A stretch of 64,000 bases of DNA, from positions 496,001-560,000 of the forward strand of contig QNGA01000002.1 of NCBI GenBank assembly GCA_003298465.1. The letters are read 5' to 3'. Below are positions 8,626 to 18,105 of this stretch, piece by piece. The DNA comes from a halophilic archaeon (lineage in GTDB: Archaea; Halobacteriota; Halobacteria; Halobacteriales; Haladaptataceae). The position numbers and the translations under genes are program-made. Each line of letters starts with the position of its first letter. The first letter of the stretch is position 1. The notes beneath the pieces were generated by a model. The model saw only the letters and a program-made list of their open reading frames with translations, was not told where the DNA came from and ran no database searches.

Positions 8626-9471
8626 GTGACGACGCAGCGAGAGAGGCGGGGACGAGTCGCCGTGCTGTTCGCCGCGGGACTGGCGGTCGTCGCGCTCGCG
8701 GGCGGGCGACTCCGGAGAGCGGCCGCACGCGCCGATTCGGTGCCGCTCAGCCCGCTGTTCGCCCGCTGGCGGGTCGGCGCGGACTACCTCGACCGTCACG
8801 GCGTCGCGACGGGCGACCCCCTGCCGGGAGAGATGGACGACGTCGCGGCGTACGAGAGCCCGGAGTTCGAACCGGACGCGCTCGACCCCGCAGTGCGGCG
8901 GTTCTACGAACGCACCGCCGAGTACGACCTCGACTACTCGGTTCGCTGGCATCCGGGCTTCCGTCTCGGAGCGACGCTCGCGGCGCACGCGACGAGTCGC
9001 CTCGAACAGTTGAACCTCCCTGCGCCGGGCGGAATCGGCGGGACGCTCCGGAGCCGCATCGTCGCCGTCGAGGAGCGCTCCGACCCCAGGGACGGCGCGC
9101 GGGCCTGGATACGGACCGGCGACGACGGCGTCGCCGTCTTCGTCGCCGTCTACGCCAGCCACGTGTCCGACGACCGTCGCTACGTCAACATCGCCGTTCC
9201 GCTCCCGGCCTCGAACCTGAGCACCGTCCTGCTCCCCCGGACCTGCGAGGACGGCGGCGTCGAACTGACGACGCGGGCGGGCACCGACGACGAGGGGCTC
9301 TACCTCGTCACGCCGCTGGGCGGCGTCGCGCTCCCGCTCGCCCAGCGGTTCCGGGTTCGCCCCGACGGCGACGGCGTTCGCGCCGTCCACGAGATGTGGG
9401 CGTTCGGTCGGCAGTTCCTCACCGTCGAGTACGCCGCAGAGCCGACCGAGAACCGGCGTACCGAGGGATAG
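8626..9471 (+). CDS. conserved-looking hypothetical protein with N-terminal membrane segment
   Basis: 281 residues from GTG 8626, not recognised. One hydrophobic helix at residues ~11-27 (VAVLFAAGLAVVALAGG) is followed by Arg residues and a mixed alpha/beta body, so it may be N-terminally anchored. The acidic composition and third-position GC match true genes in the window. It is divergent from nuoB (170 bp between starts) and stands 31 bp before a SpoIIM-type membrane protein in the same direction, possibly one transcript. No catalytic motif is seen. GTG is the first plausible start after the intergenic region. Confidence 0.65.
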   Translation: MTTQRERRGRVAVLFAAGLAVVALAGGRLRRAAARADSVPLSPLFARWRVGADYLDRHGVATGDPLPGEMDDVAAYESPEFEPDALDPAVRRFYERTAEYDLDYSVRWHPGFRLGATLAAHATSRLEQLNLPAPGGIGGTLRSRIVAVEERSDPRDGARAWIRTGDDGVAVFVAVYASHVSDDRRYVNIAVPLPASNLSTVLLPRTCEDGGVELTTRAGTDDEGLYLVTPLGGVALPLAQRFRVRPDGDGVRAVHEMWAFGRQFLTVEYAAEPTENRRTEG

Positions 9472-9502
9472 AGGTATCCGGCTGGCGCGTGAGGCTTCGG
9501 CC

Positions 9503-11125
9503 ATGAATCTCGGAGACGCGGCGAGGGCGACGCGCTCGGTGCTCGTCGACCGCCCCGCGACGGTGCTGCCGGCGTTCCTCGCGGGCGTCGGGGTCGCGCT
9601 CGTCGCCCAGTCGGTCCCCCTCGTCGGCGTCGCGCTGGCGTTCGCCGTCCTCCTCGGGTCGGGCCGCATCGACCGCTTCCTCGAGACGGTGCGACGCGTC
9701 GACGTCGAGCCGACGGACGGCGTGAGCGACGCGACCGCGAGCGCGCTCGCCGACGCGGTGCTGGCACTGTTCACGCCGACGACCGTCGCGCTGCTTCTCG
9801 GCTCCGCGGCGGTCGGGCTGGTGGCGTTCCTCGTGGCGCGAGCGTTCGTCGGCGCGGCGCAGGTCCACGCCGTGGTGAGCGCGCTCGAAGGGGCGACGGA
9901 CTCGCGTCCGATGGCGGCCGGCGTCGAGGGGGCGAGCGCGGACGGCTGGACGTTCCTCGGACTCGGCGTCGCCCGGGCGCTCGCCCTGCTCGCGCCGACG
10001 GTCGCCGTGGGCGCGCTGGCGGCGGTCGCGGCGAACGGCGGCGGCCTCGCGGCGGGACTGGTGCTGTTCGTCGCCGTACTGGCGTGGCTACCGCTCACGT
10101 TCGCCGTCTACCTGCTGTTCGCGTTCGCGCCGCAGGCCATCGTCGTGGACGACGCGGGCGTCGTCGAGGCGGTGAAGCGCGCTACGGGGTTCGTCCGACG
10201 CGAACCCGGGCGAGTGGTCGGCTACCTCGTCGTCGCGTTCGGACTCGTCGTCGCGACCGGTGCGGCGGCGGTCGGCTTCCAGGCGCTCGGCGTCGGCTCC
10301 CTCCTGCAGGTCGCCGTGGCGTTTCTGGTCACCCCCGCCCTCGGCGTGCTGAAGACCGCGCTGTACCTCGACCCGCGCGACCCCGAACCGCCGACCGCGG
10401 CCGCCGAACCGGCAGAGAGAGGGACGACCGGAGCAGCCACCGACGCGGCGGGAGCGCCGTCGAACGGGACGACTGAGACGGGCGGGTCGGTCGACGCGAC
10501 GGTGGCCCGCCGGACGCCGACGGACGGGGGCGGTCGCGGCTCCTTCGCAGACGCGTTCCGGCGCGGGTGGCGGGAACTCGTCGGCTTCGTCGCGTCGCGA
10601 CCCGGACTGGTCGCGGCCGCGCTCGGTCTGTTCGCGGTCGGCGTGGCGGGCGGGTGGACCGCTGCAAGACCGTACTCAACGCCCGTCCCGGGGTCCGTGA
10701 GCGAGAACGTGTTCGGACGACTCCCCTTCGACACGTTCGTCAGTCTCACCGCGAACAACTGGACGGTCGCCATCTCGACGGCGTACGCCGGCCTCGGGTT
10801 CGGGGTGCCGACGGCGGTCAATCTGCTGTTCAACGGCGCGCTCGTCGGCGGCGTCGTCGGTCTCGGTTCGGACCCTGTCGCGCTCGCCGCGCTCGTCGTC
10901 CCCCACGGCGTCGTGGAGATTCCGGCACTGTCGGTCGCCGCCGCGCTCGGCCTCCACCTCGGCGGAGCGGCGTGGTCGTACGTCCGCGGCCGGACGTCCG
11001 CCGACGCGCTCGCGGGGGAACTCGTCCGGACGTACTACGCCCTGCTCGGTCTGTTACCGCTGTTCGTCGTCGCGGGGTTCGTCGAGGCGTTTCTCACCTG
11101 GTGGGTCGCCAGCCTGGTGGTGTGA
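9503..11125 (+). CDS. multi-pass membrane protein with C-terminal SpoIIM (DUF95) domain
   Basis: 540 residues. The N-terminal half (~1-290) has about six hydrophobic helices with 'FVRREPGRVVGYLVVAFG', like the membrane domains that precede SpoIIM in haloarchaea. A low-complexity linker (~290-345) follows. The C-terminal ~190 residues show SpoIIM features: a Trp-containing amphipathic start (FRRGWRELVGFV), NNWTVAISTAYAGLGFGVPT, the FNGALVGGVVG loop and the PHGVVEIPAL motif. SpoIIM is named from Bacillus sporulation, but archaeal homologues have nothing to do with spores; a role in membrane remodelling or transport is conceivable. Possibly co-transcribed with the gene before it. Confidence 0.8.
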   Translation: MNLGDAARATRSVLVDRPATVLPAFLAGVGVALVAQSVPLVGVALAFAVLLGSGRIDRFLETVRRVDVEPTDGVSDATASALADAVLALFTPTTVALLLGSAAVGLVAFLVARAFVGAAQVHAVVSALEGATDSRPMAAGVEGASADGWTFLGLGVARALALLAPTVAVGALAAVAANGGGLAAGLVLFVAVLAWLPLTFAVYLLFAFAPQAIVVDDAGVVEAVKRATGFVRREPGRVVGYLVVAFGLVVATGAAAVGFQALGVGSLLQVAVAFLVTPALGVLKTALYLDPRDPEPPTAAAEPAERGTTGAATDAAGAPSNGTTETGGSVDATVARRTPTDGGGRGSFADAFRRGWRELVGFVASRPGLVAAALGLFAVGVAGGWTAARPYSTPVPGSVSENVFGRLPFDTFVSLTANNWTVAISTAYAGLGFGVPTAVNLLFNGALVGGVVGLGSDPVALAALVVPHGVVEIPALSVAAALGLHLGGAAWSYVRGRTSADALAGELVRTYYALLGLLPLFVVAGFVEAFLTWWVASLVV

Positions 11126-11309
11126 GCGCCGGGGCGGGTCGACGCGGTTCGGCGCGTGCGCGGTCGGCCACGGCACCTCCCTGGTCGCCCGGGGGGCCGG
11201 CGTCCGCCTCGGTCCCGGACTCGTCACCAGGGAGACCGTCGTGCGGTGGCGCTACCGGACCGGACGTGGGTCTCCGTGCGACGGGTCTCGACCGGCGAGG
11301 GCGGACAGG

Positions 11310-12944
11310 TCACTGTGCGATCTTCGTGAACGCGTTCGTGTCGGCGTCGGTGCCCGCGACTATCAGTCTGTCCTCGGACTCGACGACGAAGTCGGGGCCG
11401 AGGTCGGTGGTCACCTCGCCGTCGCGTTCGACCGCGATGACGGTACAGCCGGTGCGTTCGCGTACGTCGGCCTCGCCGAGACTCTGGCCGACGAGGCTCG
11501 GGGCGGTCGTCCGGACGATCTCTATCTGCTTGTCCGGCGAGATGACCTCCTCGTCCTCCAGGATGGTCGAGGCGAGCATCCGCCCGCTGACGGTTTCGAG
11601 CGCGAGCACGTAGTCGGCACCGGCGCTGTACAGTTTGCCGATGTTGTCGGTCTCGTTCGCGCGGGCGACGATCTCCACCGTCGGCGAGAGTTCCCGGGCG
11701 ACCAGCGTCGCGAAGATGGTCGTCGTGTCGTCGCCGAGCGCGAGGATGAGCGCGTTGGCGTCGTCGACGCCGGCCTCCAGCAGGACCGACTCGTCGGTCA
11801 CGTCGCCGACCACGTCGACGCCCTCCTTGTCCTCGCGGTCGACGACGATGCTACGAAGCCCGGAGGTGACGAGTTCCTCGCTCACGGTCGAGCCGACCTC
11901 GCCGTAGCCGGCGACGATGGCCGAGCGCCGCGAGCGGGAGTACTCGTCGCCGAGCGTCATCTCCTTGAGGCGTTCGAGTTGCGACTCGCGGCCGGCGACC
12001 AGCAGGATGGTGTCCTCGTCGAGCATCGTGTCCGGCGACGGCGGCGTGTGGAACTCGCCGCGCGTCCACGTGCCGATGATGCTCGCGCCGGTCCGCTCGC
12101 GTATGTTGCTCTCGGATAGCTCGCGGCCGACGACCGCCGAGTCCTCCTGCACGGAGAGTTCGACGATTTCGAAGTCCTCGCCGATGGTGATGGTGTCGCC
12201 GAGGTCGGTCGTCACCGAGGCGGTCACCTGCTCCGCGAGGCTCTCGCCGAGGAGGTGGCGCGGCGAGAACACCTGGTCGGCACCGGCGTACTGGAGGTAG
12301 CTCGCCAGGTCGGGGTCCTGGACGAGGCTGATGACGTCGACGTCGTCGCTTATCTCCCTGACTGCGAGGGTGATGCTGGCGTTCTGCTCGTCGGTCGCGT
12401 CCGCGACCACGGTGTCGGCGGTCGCGACCCGCGCGCGGCGGAGCACCTCGGCGGACTCGGGGTCGCCGTGTATCACGTCGAGATTGCGCTCGTACAGGTC
12501 CAGCGACGTCTCCCGGTCCCGAACGACGAGGACGTACTCGCGGTCCCACGACCGGAGTTCGTCGATGAGCGTTTCGGCGCGCGGCGAGTAGCCGCAGATG
12601 ACGACGTGACCGCTGCGCTCGTCGACGGTCGTCGGCGGACTCACCCGCACCGCTTCCTGGACCCACGGTGCGACGAACAGCGGCAGCGCCATGAAGATGA
12701 GGAAGACGCCGGTCATCTGCATGGCGACCATCAGCAGTTTCATCTCGGTCGTCGTCCAGAGTCCGGCGTCCCTGCCGTAGCCGGTCGTCGTGAACGTCTC
12801 GACGACGATGGCGAACGACTCCAGCAGGCTCCGTTCTCGCTCCTCGAACGTCGCCATCCCCCACGCGTATGCGAAGGTGTACCCGACGACCACCGTGACG
12901 AACGCGCCGACGTAGAGCAGCACCCGACGCCGCTGTCGATTCAT
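11310..12944 (-). CDS. potassium channel with two TrkA/RCK regulatory modules
   Basis: 544 residues. Membrane part: TM1 ~8-28, pore helix and selectivity filter TTTGYG (residues 52-57), TM2 ~63-92. The cytoplasmic part holds two TrkA-N (Rossmann) domains, starting near HVVICGYSPRAETLI and SAIVAGYGEVGSTVS, each followed by a TrkA-C domain (EDFEIVELSVQEDSAVVG; IEIVRTTAPSLVGQSL). The filter GYG marks K+ selectivity, and the RCK pairs probably bind nucleotides or ions to gate the channel. K+ handling is central to salt-in osmoadaptation. Transcribed alone. Confidence 0.9.
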   Translation of the reverse strand: MNRQRRRVLLYVGAFVTVVVGYTFAYAWGMATFEERERSLLESFAIVVETFTTTGYGRDAGLWTTTEMKLLMVAMQMTGVFLIFMALPLFVAPWVQEAVRVSPPTTVDERSGHVVICGYSPRAETLIDELRSWDREYVLVVRDRETSLDLYERNLDVIHGDPESAEVLRRARVATADTVVADATDEQNASITLAVREISDDVDVISLVQDPDLASYLQYAGADQVFSPRHLLGESLAEQVTASVTTDLGDTITIGEDFEIVELSVQEDSAVVGRELSESNIRERTGASIIGTWTRGEFHTPPSPDTMLDEDTILLVAGRESQLERLKEMTLGDEYSRSRRSAIVAGYGEVGSTVSEELVTSGLRSIVVDREDKEGVDVVGDVTDESVLLEAGVDDANALILALGDDTTTIFATLVARELSPTVEIVARANETDNIGKLYSAGADYVLALETVSGRMLASTILEDEEVISPDKQIEIVRTTAPSLVGQSLGEADVRERTGCTVIAVERDGEVTTDLGPDFVVESEDRLIVAGTDADTNAFTKIAQ

Positions 12945-13209
12945 CTCGGTGTACGCTCTCTCGTGCGGGACCTTTTACTCTGCTGTCTGGCGAGCGCGGT
13001 GAGGCGACGCGGAGGACGCGCGGAGAACGGTCGCGCCGGGACGGCGAACGGGGGCGTACGAGAGACGGCGCGGCGGCGACGCGAAACCGACGACGTTCTC
13101 CCGGACACGAAATACCAGCGCAGCGGCCGTTTCGACGCAGCGCCGGCGACACGAATTAAGGGGACGGTGGCTGAAACGACACGCATGGAGTGTCACTCGG
13201 AGGTGGCGT

Positions 13210-14229
13210 ATGGCGAAGAGTAGTCCGGAGCCGGAAAAGCTGCGCGTCGGCGTCGTCGGCGGCGGGTACATCGGCAAAACCGTCGGCGCGGGATTCATGC
13301 GGGACCGTCGCTCGACGGTCGTCGCCCTCGCCGACGTGAGCGAGGCGGCGCTCCAGGAGGCGGGAGAGGAACTGTACGTCGGCCGCGGGTCCCGGTACGA
13401 GGACTACGAGACGATGCTGGACGAGGAGGACCTCGACGCCGTGCTCGTCGGGACGCCGCACGCGTTCCACTACGAACAGGTGACCGCGGCACTGGACCGA
13501 GACCTGCACGTCCTCTGTGACAAGCCGCTGACGACCGACCGCGAGCAGGCCCGCGAACTCGTCGAGCGCAGCGAGTCCGGCGACGAGGTGTTGATGGTCG
13601 GCTACCAGCGCCACCTCAACCCGGCGTTCGTCCAGGCGCGCGAGCGCTGGGCCAACGGCGACCGAACGCCGACGTTCGTCACCGCCGAGATAACACAGAA
13701 CTGGATCGACCGCTTCGAGGACACGTGGCGCGCGAATCCCGACCTCTCCGGCGGCGGCAACCTCTACGACACGGGGAGTCACCTCCTCGACGCCGTTCTC
13801 TGGACGACGGGCCTGACCCCCACCGCGGTCCGCGCGGACATGGAGTTCGCGGACGAGGAGCGACGGGTCGACGTGGAGGTGCTGCTGAACGTCGAGTTCG
13901 CGGAGGGCGCGAGAGCGAGCGTCTCCGTGTTCAGCGACGCTCCGTGCGTCCGCGAACATATCCACACGTGGGACGACGAGGGCGCGATATATCTCGAGGG
14001 GCGCCAGTGGGAACCCCGCCAGTTGACGAAGATCGAGGAGGACAGCACGGACGTCGTCCCGTACATCCGACGGGACCACGGGGACACCAAGGCCGAGACG
14101 TTCGTCGACTGCGTGCGACAGGGGAAGACGCCGCCCGCCACCGCCCGCGACGCCTTCGCCGTCACCGCGCTCACCGAGGCGGCCTACGAATCAGCCCGGA
14201 GCGGCGAGCGCGTCTCTGTCGACGTCTGA
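13210..14229 (+). CDS. Gfo/Idh/MocA-family NAD(P)-dependent oxidoreductase
   Basis: 339 residues. The ribosome-binding site ggaggtg 7 nt before ATG 13210 fixes the start; an ATG at 13185 is out of frame. The Rossmann motif is VGVVGGGYIGKTVG (residues ~13-26). The conserved E-K-P loop appears as CDKP (LCDKPLTTD), and the second-domain motif is NLYDTGSHLLD with the usual Asp and His. Family members oxidise or reduce sugars, inositol or amino-sugar derivatives in the cytoplasm. No sugar transporter adjoins it, so the substrate is open. Confidence 0.88.
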   Translation: MAKSSPEPEKLRVGVVGGGYIGKTVGAGFMRDRRSTVVALADVSEAALQEAGEELYVGRGSRYEDYETMLDEEDLDAVLVGTPHAFHYEQVTAALDRDLHVLCDKPLTTDREQARELVERSESGDEVLMVGYQRHLNPAFVQARERWANGDRTPTFVTAEITQNWIDRFEDTWRANPDLSGGGNLYDTGSHLLDAVLWTTGLTPTAVRADMEFADEERRVDVEVLLNVEFAEGARASVSVFSDAPCVREHIHTWDDEGAIYLEGRQWEPRQLTKIEEDSTDVVPYIRRDHGDTKAETFVDCVRQGKTPPATARDAFAVTALTEAAYESARSGERVSVDV

Positions 14230-14357
14230 CCGCGGCGAACGCGGACTCGAACCCCGCGGCTGCCGGCACCGACCGCGCCCAGGAGACGCGTCGCTTCCCG
14301 GCGAGAATCGCGACGGTCGCGGGGCGGCACGCGACTACGGACTTCGCGTCCGCGAGG

Positions 14358-14711
14358 TTATCGGTCCTCCACGTCGGCCAGACGGTCGAGTAAGCGTTCC
14401 GCCAGGTCGTCTTCCCGATACCGCACGGTGTCGCTCCGAGCGTCGTACTCGACGAGGCCGGCGTCTTCCAGCCTCGGGAGTATCCTGTGATGGAGCGCGA
14501 TGGTCGCCCGTTCCGAGTCGTCGATGTCGAGGTCGCGAGCGAGAAGATGCTCCCGCAACTCGTCGAAGGAGGCGACGTCTTCGTTCGCGTCCTGTAGGCA
14601 GTAGAGGACGGACCGGCGATGCCGGTCGGCGACTATCTGAAGAAGTTCGTCGAACGACGTTCCCCCGCTGCTTCCATCACCTCCGTCCCGATCGGAGCCT
14701 GTATCCGTCAT
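14358..14711 (-). CDS. small winged-helix regulator (DUF7344-like)
   Basis: 117 residues from ATG 14711; an upstream GTG at 14738 would add nine residues. After a Gly/Ser/Asp-rich head comes a winged helix: FDELLQIVADRHRRSVLYCLQ, then SFDELREHLL, LHHRILPRLEDAGLVEYD and a wing DTVRYRED. This pattern (HRR start, 'LHHxxLPxLEDAGLV') matches the haloarchaeal DUF7344 winged-helix proteins, and the paralogue at 15810-16118 shows it too. It is divergent from the Lrp-type gene across an AT-rich 200-bp region, which it may share as control region. Target unknown. Confidence 0.75.
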   Translation of the reverse strand: MTDTGSDRDGGDGSSGGTSFDELLQIVADRHRRSVLYCLQDANEDVASFDELREHLLARDLDIDDSERATIALHHRILPRLEDAGLVEYDARSDTVRYREDDLAERLLDRLADVEDR

Positions 14712-14912
14712 CGTGCAGTCCTCTCCCGTAACGTTCACAACGTTTATCTATTTATGAATTTCGCAAATGTCAGTTCGTAAATTCGAACGAAGGCCGCGCG
14801 TACTGATAATTTCACACATATTCTCAGAAGAGATTCGTTCACTGAACTATATTTTGCAATTGTTGCGAAAAAGCCATTAGAGAAGAAGTCGTTGGGGTTC
14901 CGTGAAGAGTCG
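14712..14912. promoter_or_regulatory. AT-rich divergent promoter region with inverted repeats
   Basis: Unusually AT-rich for this genome. It holds TTCGCAA at 14760-14766, an inverted pair gttcg/cgaac around taaatt (about 14773-14788), and ttttgcaattgttgcgaaaa at 14852-14871, an imperfect dyad. The element near 14855 lies ~55 bp before the Lrp start, and tttatctattt near 14743-14753 is a TATA candidate for the minus-strand gene. Lrp/AsnC proteins usually bind such dyads at their own promoter, so autoregulation is plausible. Confidence 0.45.
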
Positions 14913-15392
14913 ATGAACCTCGACGATACGGACAAAGGTATCCTCTACATGCTCCAGAACGATGCCCGCGACGTAACGACAGAAGAGATGGCGGATGCGG
15001 TCGGCGTGTCGGCCAGCACGGTGCGCAACCGCATCGAGAGGATGGAGGAGCGAGGCGTCATCCGCGGCTATCATCCGGACGTCGATTACGACAGGGCGGG
15101 CCTCCAACTCCACGTCTTCTTCATCTGTAGAGCGCCGAATCCGCGACGAGAGCAACTGGCGAAGAAAGTCCGCGACGTGAACGGGGTCGTCACCATCCAC
15201 GAAGTGCTGAACGGGGAGGAGAACGTCCAGATAGAGGCAGTCAGTACGGACACCGACGACATGGCCCGTATCACCGACGAACTCAGCGAGCGCGGCCTCG
15301 ACGTCGTCAACTCGAAGGTGCTCAAGAGCACGCACATCCAGCCGTTCGACCACTTCGGCGAGCACATCGTCGACGAGGAGACGCATGAGTAA
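14913..15392 (+). CDS. Lrp/AsnC-family transcriptional regulator
   Basis: 159 residues from ATG 14913 (MNLDDTDKGILYMLQ); the canonical 'LDxxDxxIL' start fixes it, though an in-frame ATG at 14892 exists. HTH: TTEEMADAVGVSASTVRNRIERMEERGVIRGY, the standard AsnC pattern. The C-terminal RAM/AsnC-like domain follows (LQLHVFFICRAPN ... VVTIHEVLNGEENVQIEAV). Such regulators act as dimers or octamers and respond to amino acids or other small ligands. Its last 8 bp overlap the next gene, a HalOD1 protein, so the two are probably one operon. Confidence 0.9.
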   Translation: MNLDDTDKGILYMLQNDARDVTTEEMADAVGVSASTVRNRIERMEERGVIRGYHPDVDYDRAGLQLHVFFICRAPNPRREQLAKKVRDVNGVVTIHEVLNGEENVQIEAVSTDTDDMARITDELSERGLDVVNSKVLKSTHIQPFDHFGEHIVDEETHE

Positions 15393-15708
15393 TCGACCGA
15401 CGACCGAGGTGGCCTCGCCCGAGTACGACCCCGACACGAAGACGTACCACGTCGATTACGACCACGAGAGCGTTCCGCCGAGCGTTGCCATCCCCGCCGC
15501 GATACGAGACATAACGGGGACGGAGCGGACGGAACTCGACCCGCTGTACTGGACCGTCGACGGGGAGGCACTCGACGAACTGCTCCTGCCGGCCGTCGAG
15601 GGTGACGTCCGAGCGAGCGCGACGGTGGCGTTCTCCTACCACGGCTACGATGTGACCGTGTTCGAGCGGGGACGCATCGAGTTCCGACGTGACGACGAGA
15701 CCGAATAA
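15385..15708 (+). CDS. HalOD1 output-domain protein
   Basis: 107 residues. The pattern YHVDYDHESVPPSVAIPAAI, ELDPLYWTVDGEALDELL, then a beta-rich end VAFSYHGYDVTVFERGRIEF is the small haloarchaeal HalOD1 domain, first described as an output module in haloarchaeal signalling. Its molecular action is not known. The start codon lies inside the end of the Lrp gene (8-bp overlap), implying coupled translation and a shared regulatory role. Confidence 0.82.
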   Translation: MSNRPTTEVASPEYDPDTKTYHVDYDHESVPPSVAIPAAIRDITGTERTELDPLYWTVDGEALDELLLPAVEGDVRASATVAFSYHGYDVTVFERGRIEFRRDDETE

Positions 15709-15809
15709 CCGAGCGCCTCGACGGCATCGAACGGGGACGGCCGACCGACCGTCAGTTCCGACGGCGACAGGGCGGGCGTCGACGAGCGTGCCGGCGACCG
15801 CCCCGGCTC

Positions 15810-16118
15810 TCACTCGTCCTCCACGAGCGCGAGGTACGGGTCGACGGCGGCGCATCGGTCGGTGGGGACGACCCGGCCCGCGTCGCAGCGGACGAACGCC
15901 GAGTCTTCCAGTTTCGGCAGATGGTGGTGTCGTAGGGAAATACGAAGGCGCTCGACCGGCGTCTCGTCCTCGTGCCGAGCGACGGCGTCGGTCAGGGCCG
16001 CGAACTCGCAGGGGCCGTCCGCCCGAAGTCGCGCGAGGACGGCTCGCCTGTGAGCGTGTGCCAATGCGTCGAATATCGTCGTCGGTGAAACGCTCTCGTC
16101 GCTCTCTTTTTCTCCCAT
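15810..16118 (-). CDS. small winged-helix regulator (DUF7344-like)
   Basis: 102 residues from ATG 16118 (MGEKESDESVSP); the frame runs 19 codons further upstream but that part looks non-coding. Core: TIFDALAHAHRRAVLARLRADG, FAALTDAVARHE, LRISLRHHHLPKLEDSAFVRCD. It is a clear paralogue of the product of 14358-14711 ('HRR ... LHHxxLPKLED'). Probably a DNA-binding regulator. It is convergent with the HalOD1 gene and followed by a 100-bp gap. Confidence 0.72.
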   Translation of the reverse strand: MGEKESDESVSPTTIFDALAHAHRRAVLARLRADGPCEFAALTDAVARHEDETPVERLRISLRHHHLPKLEDSAFVRCDAGRVVPTDRCAAVDPYLALVEDE

Positions 16119-16206
16119 CCTCCCCAGGAAAGCCGCGGGCGCGTATGTGTAGTACGAATCTGGAAAGTTTTGCACTCTCCTGTCCGTTGTACCACGATAT
16201 AGACCA

Positions 16207-17862
16207 TCACCTCGGTTCGGGAGCGCTCGCGGGCGGATCGAGGGGCGGCCATCCGTCGGCGACCCGGAAGACGGCGACGTCGTCGTTCTCGAACGCGAGG
16301 TGGTACTGCGGCGAGAACAGCATCGTCGTCACCATCGCCTCGCCCCGGTCCTTCTTCATCCCTCGGACGGTGTACTTGCCCTTCGGAACGAAGACGTAGT
16401 CCGGATGGACGCCCGCCTGCTCGAGTTCCCCGGAGAGACAGAGGGCGTTCTCGCAGCGCGACGTCCGTCGGAACTGATGCAGCTGCTGGCGGTAGGCGTC
16501 CTGGCCCTCCCACTCCACGCCCCACGGTCCGACGAGGATGGTCCTGTCGGCCTGCTGGGGGAACCACTCGGCGGCGTCGCCGAGGACGACGAACCGGGCG
16601 TCCGGAGACGTGCTCCGTTCGGCCCAGTCCATGGCCGCCACCTCGCCGTCGTCGACGAACTGCGGGAGAGAGGGGCTGCCGGCGTGGGCGTCGACGCCGC
16701 CGGCGGCGTACAGCGCCCCGGTGCTCACGCCGAGCACGGCGAACGCGACGACGGAGAAAGCGACCGTCTCCTCCCTGTCGAGCGCAGTGGCCTCGCGTCG
16801 TAGACGCGGCAGGAGTCCGTCGAGGAGGAACGCCGCGCTGACGAACGCGCCGACGAGGAAGACGAATCGCGGCTTCTCGACGGTGAGGATGACGGTGGCC
16901 AACCACGCCGGCAGGAAGTAGCGCCGCTGCGCGAGGAGGTAGAGACAACCGACGACGGGCACCACCTTCCATATCGATAGGAACAGCGTCTCGCCGAGGA
17001 AGCGCCGGACGAACTGATCCACCGTCGGGATGCTGCTGCCGATGCCGCCGTGGGTGCCCGCTGCGGCGGCGAACACCGCGGGGCCGTGGGTCGCGAGTAC
17101 CTGCGCCCACCACGGCGCGGTGAGGACGACGCCGCCGACCGCGACCGCTGCTCCGGAGGCGAACCCCCGAACCGAGCGGTCGAAGCTGACGTACAGCAGG
17201 AGAGCGCTCACGGCGAAGAAGACGGTGTACACCGGATGCGTGAGTATCGTCAGCGCGAACGCGACCATCGCCGGTACGAGCCAGCGGCGTTCGTCGTCGC
17301 GGAACAGTCGCAGACAGGCGTAGATACCCGTCAGCGCGAACAGGGTGGCGGGCGCGCGGACGATGCCGCCGGCGGAGATGTGCCACTGGAGCACCGGCGG
17401 GCTGACGGCGACGACGAACGCCGCCAGCGTCGCCTGGATGCGCGAACCGAGCAGGTCCCGGGCGAGAAAGTACAGCGGGACGAGGTAGGCCACGCTGACG
17501 ATACCCGGGAGGAAGCGCGCGATGGTGACCGCTCGCAGGCCCGTCAGATCCTGGAGCGCCGCGAGGACGTAGAACATCAGCGGCGGATAGGCGAAGGGAA
17601 CACCGTCGGCAGTGTAGCCCGGGATGCGCTCCGGAAGGGCGTACCCGTTGGCGGCTATCTCCTCCGCGATGCGGAAGTACAGTCCCGCGCCGAACGCGGG
17701 GTACTGGTGGGATTCGAGGTAGAAGAGAAAGATGCAGACGCCGGCGACGAGGGCGGGGGCCATCCAGAGGAGTTCACCGGCCGTCTTTCCCCGACCGTCG
17801 TCCATTATCCGACTCTCGGTGGAGTCCGTCTCTTGGGTCGTGTGCGTCTGCTCCCGGGCCAT
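16207..17862 (-). CDS. polytopic membrane protein, probable GT-C-type glycosyltransferase
   Basis: 551 residues; ATG 17862 is used, with a second in-frame ATG at 17805. After a ~35-residue hydrophilic head there are about 10-12 hydrophobic helices spread over ~35-390, then a soluble C-terminal domain of ~160 residues (DGEVAAMDWAERSTSPDARF, FVVLGDAAEWFPQ). This build, with a loop 'PFAYPPLMFYVLAAL' after TM1 and short basic loops, matches dolichyl-phosphate-sugar-dependent GT-C enzymes of the PMT/ArnT kind. The acidic catalytic motif in loop 1 is only weakly visible (RIAEEIAANG). It may act in surface-glycan or S-layer glycosylation. Fold class moderately sure, activity not. Confidence 0.6.
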   Translation of the reverse strand: MAREQTHTTQETDSTESRIMDDGRGKTAGELLWMAPALVAGVCIFLFYLESHQYPAFGAGLYFRIAEEIAANGYALPERIPGYTADGVPFAYPPLMFYVLAALQDLTGLRAVTIARFLPGIVSVAYLVPLYFLARDLLGSRIQATLAAFVVAVSPPVLQWHISAGGIVRAPATLFALTGIYACLRLFRDDERRWLVPAMVAFALTILTHPVYTVFFAVSALLLYVSFDRSVRGFASGAAVAVGGVVLTAPWWAQVLATHGPAVFAAAAGTHGGIGSSIPTVDQFVRRFLGETLFLSIWKVVPVVGCLYLLAQRRYFLPAWLATVILTVEKPRFVFLVGAFVSAAFLLDGLLPRLRREATALDREETVAFSVVAFAVLGVSTGALYAAGGVDAHAGSPSLPQFVDDGEVAAMDWAERSTSPDARFVVLGDAAEWFPQQADRTILVGPWGVEWEGQDAYRQQLHQFRRTSRCENALCLSGELEQAGVHPDYVFVPKGKYTVRGMKKDRGEAMVTTMLFSPQYHLAFENDDVAVFRVADGWPPLDPPASAPEPR

Positions 17863-18105
17863 AGTTCGAAAGCGGGGTCGTCCCGTCGACGACCGCAGTC
17901 TCCGGAAACCCTGTCGCCGGACACGTTCTTTGTTATCCAGTGACTATCGTTACGTAGGCCCAACCTATCCACGGAGTTTCGTCGGTTTCACCGCCGTCAA
18001 CCGACGGTAACGACGGATTGGCCAGAATTCCCGATTCGAAGGAGGACGAACGCACTACCCGGTTCGGGCGGCGTACCGTTCGTCCACTCGTCGAAGGCGG
18101 GGTCG

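Noticed and set aside
9503..11125. Sporulation function implied by SpoIIM (and Spo0M at 62525-63253) names
   Set aside because: Haloarchaea do not form endospores; these are family names only.
14245..14275. Possible tRNA T-arm in ggactcgaaccccgcgg
   Set aside because: The stem that forms leaves a nine-base loop, and no acceptor or anticodon arm is present nearby.
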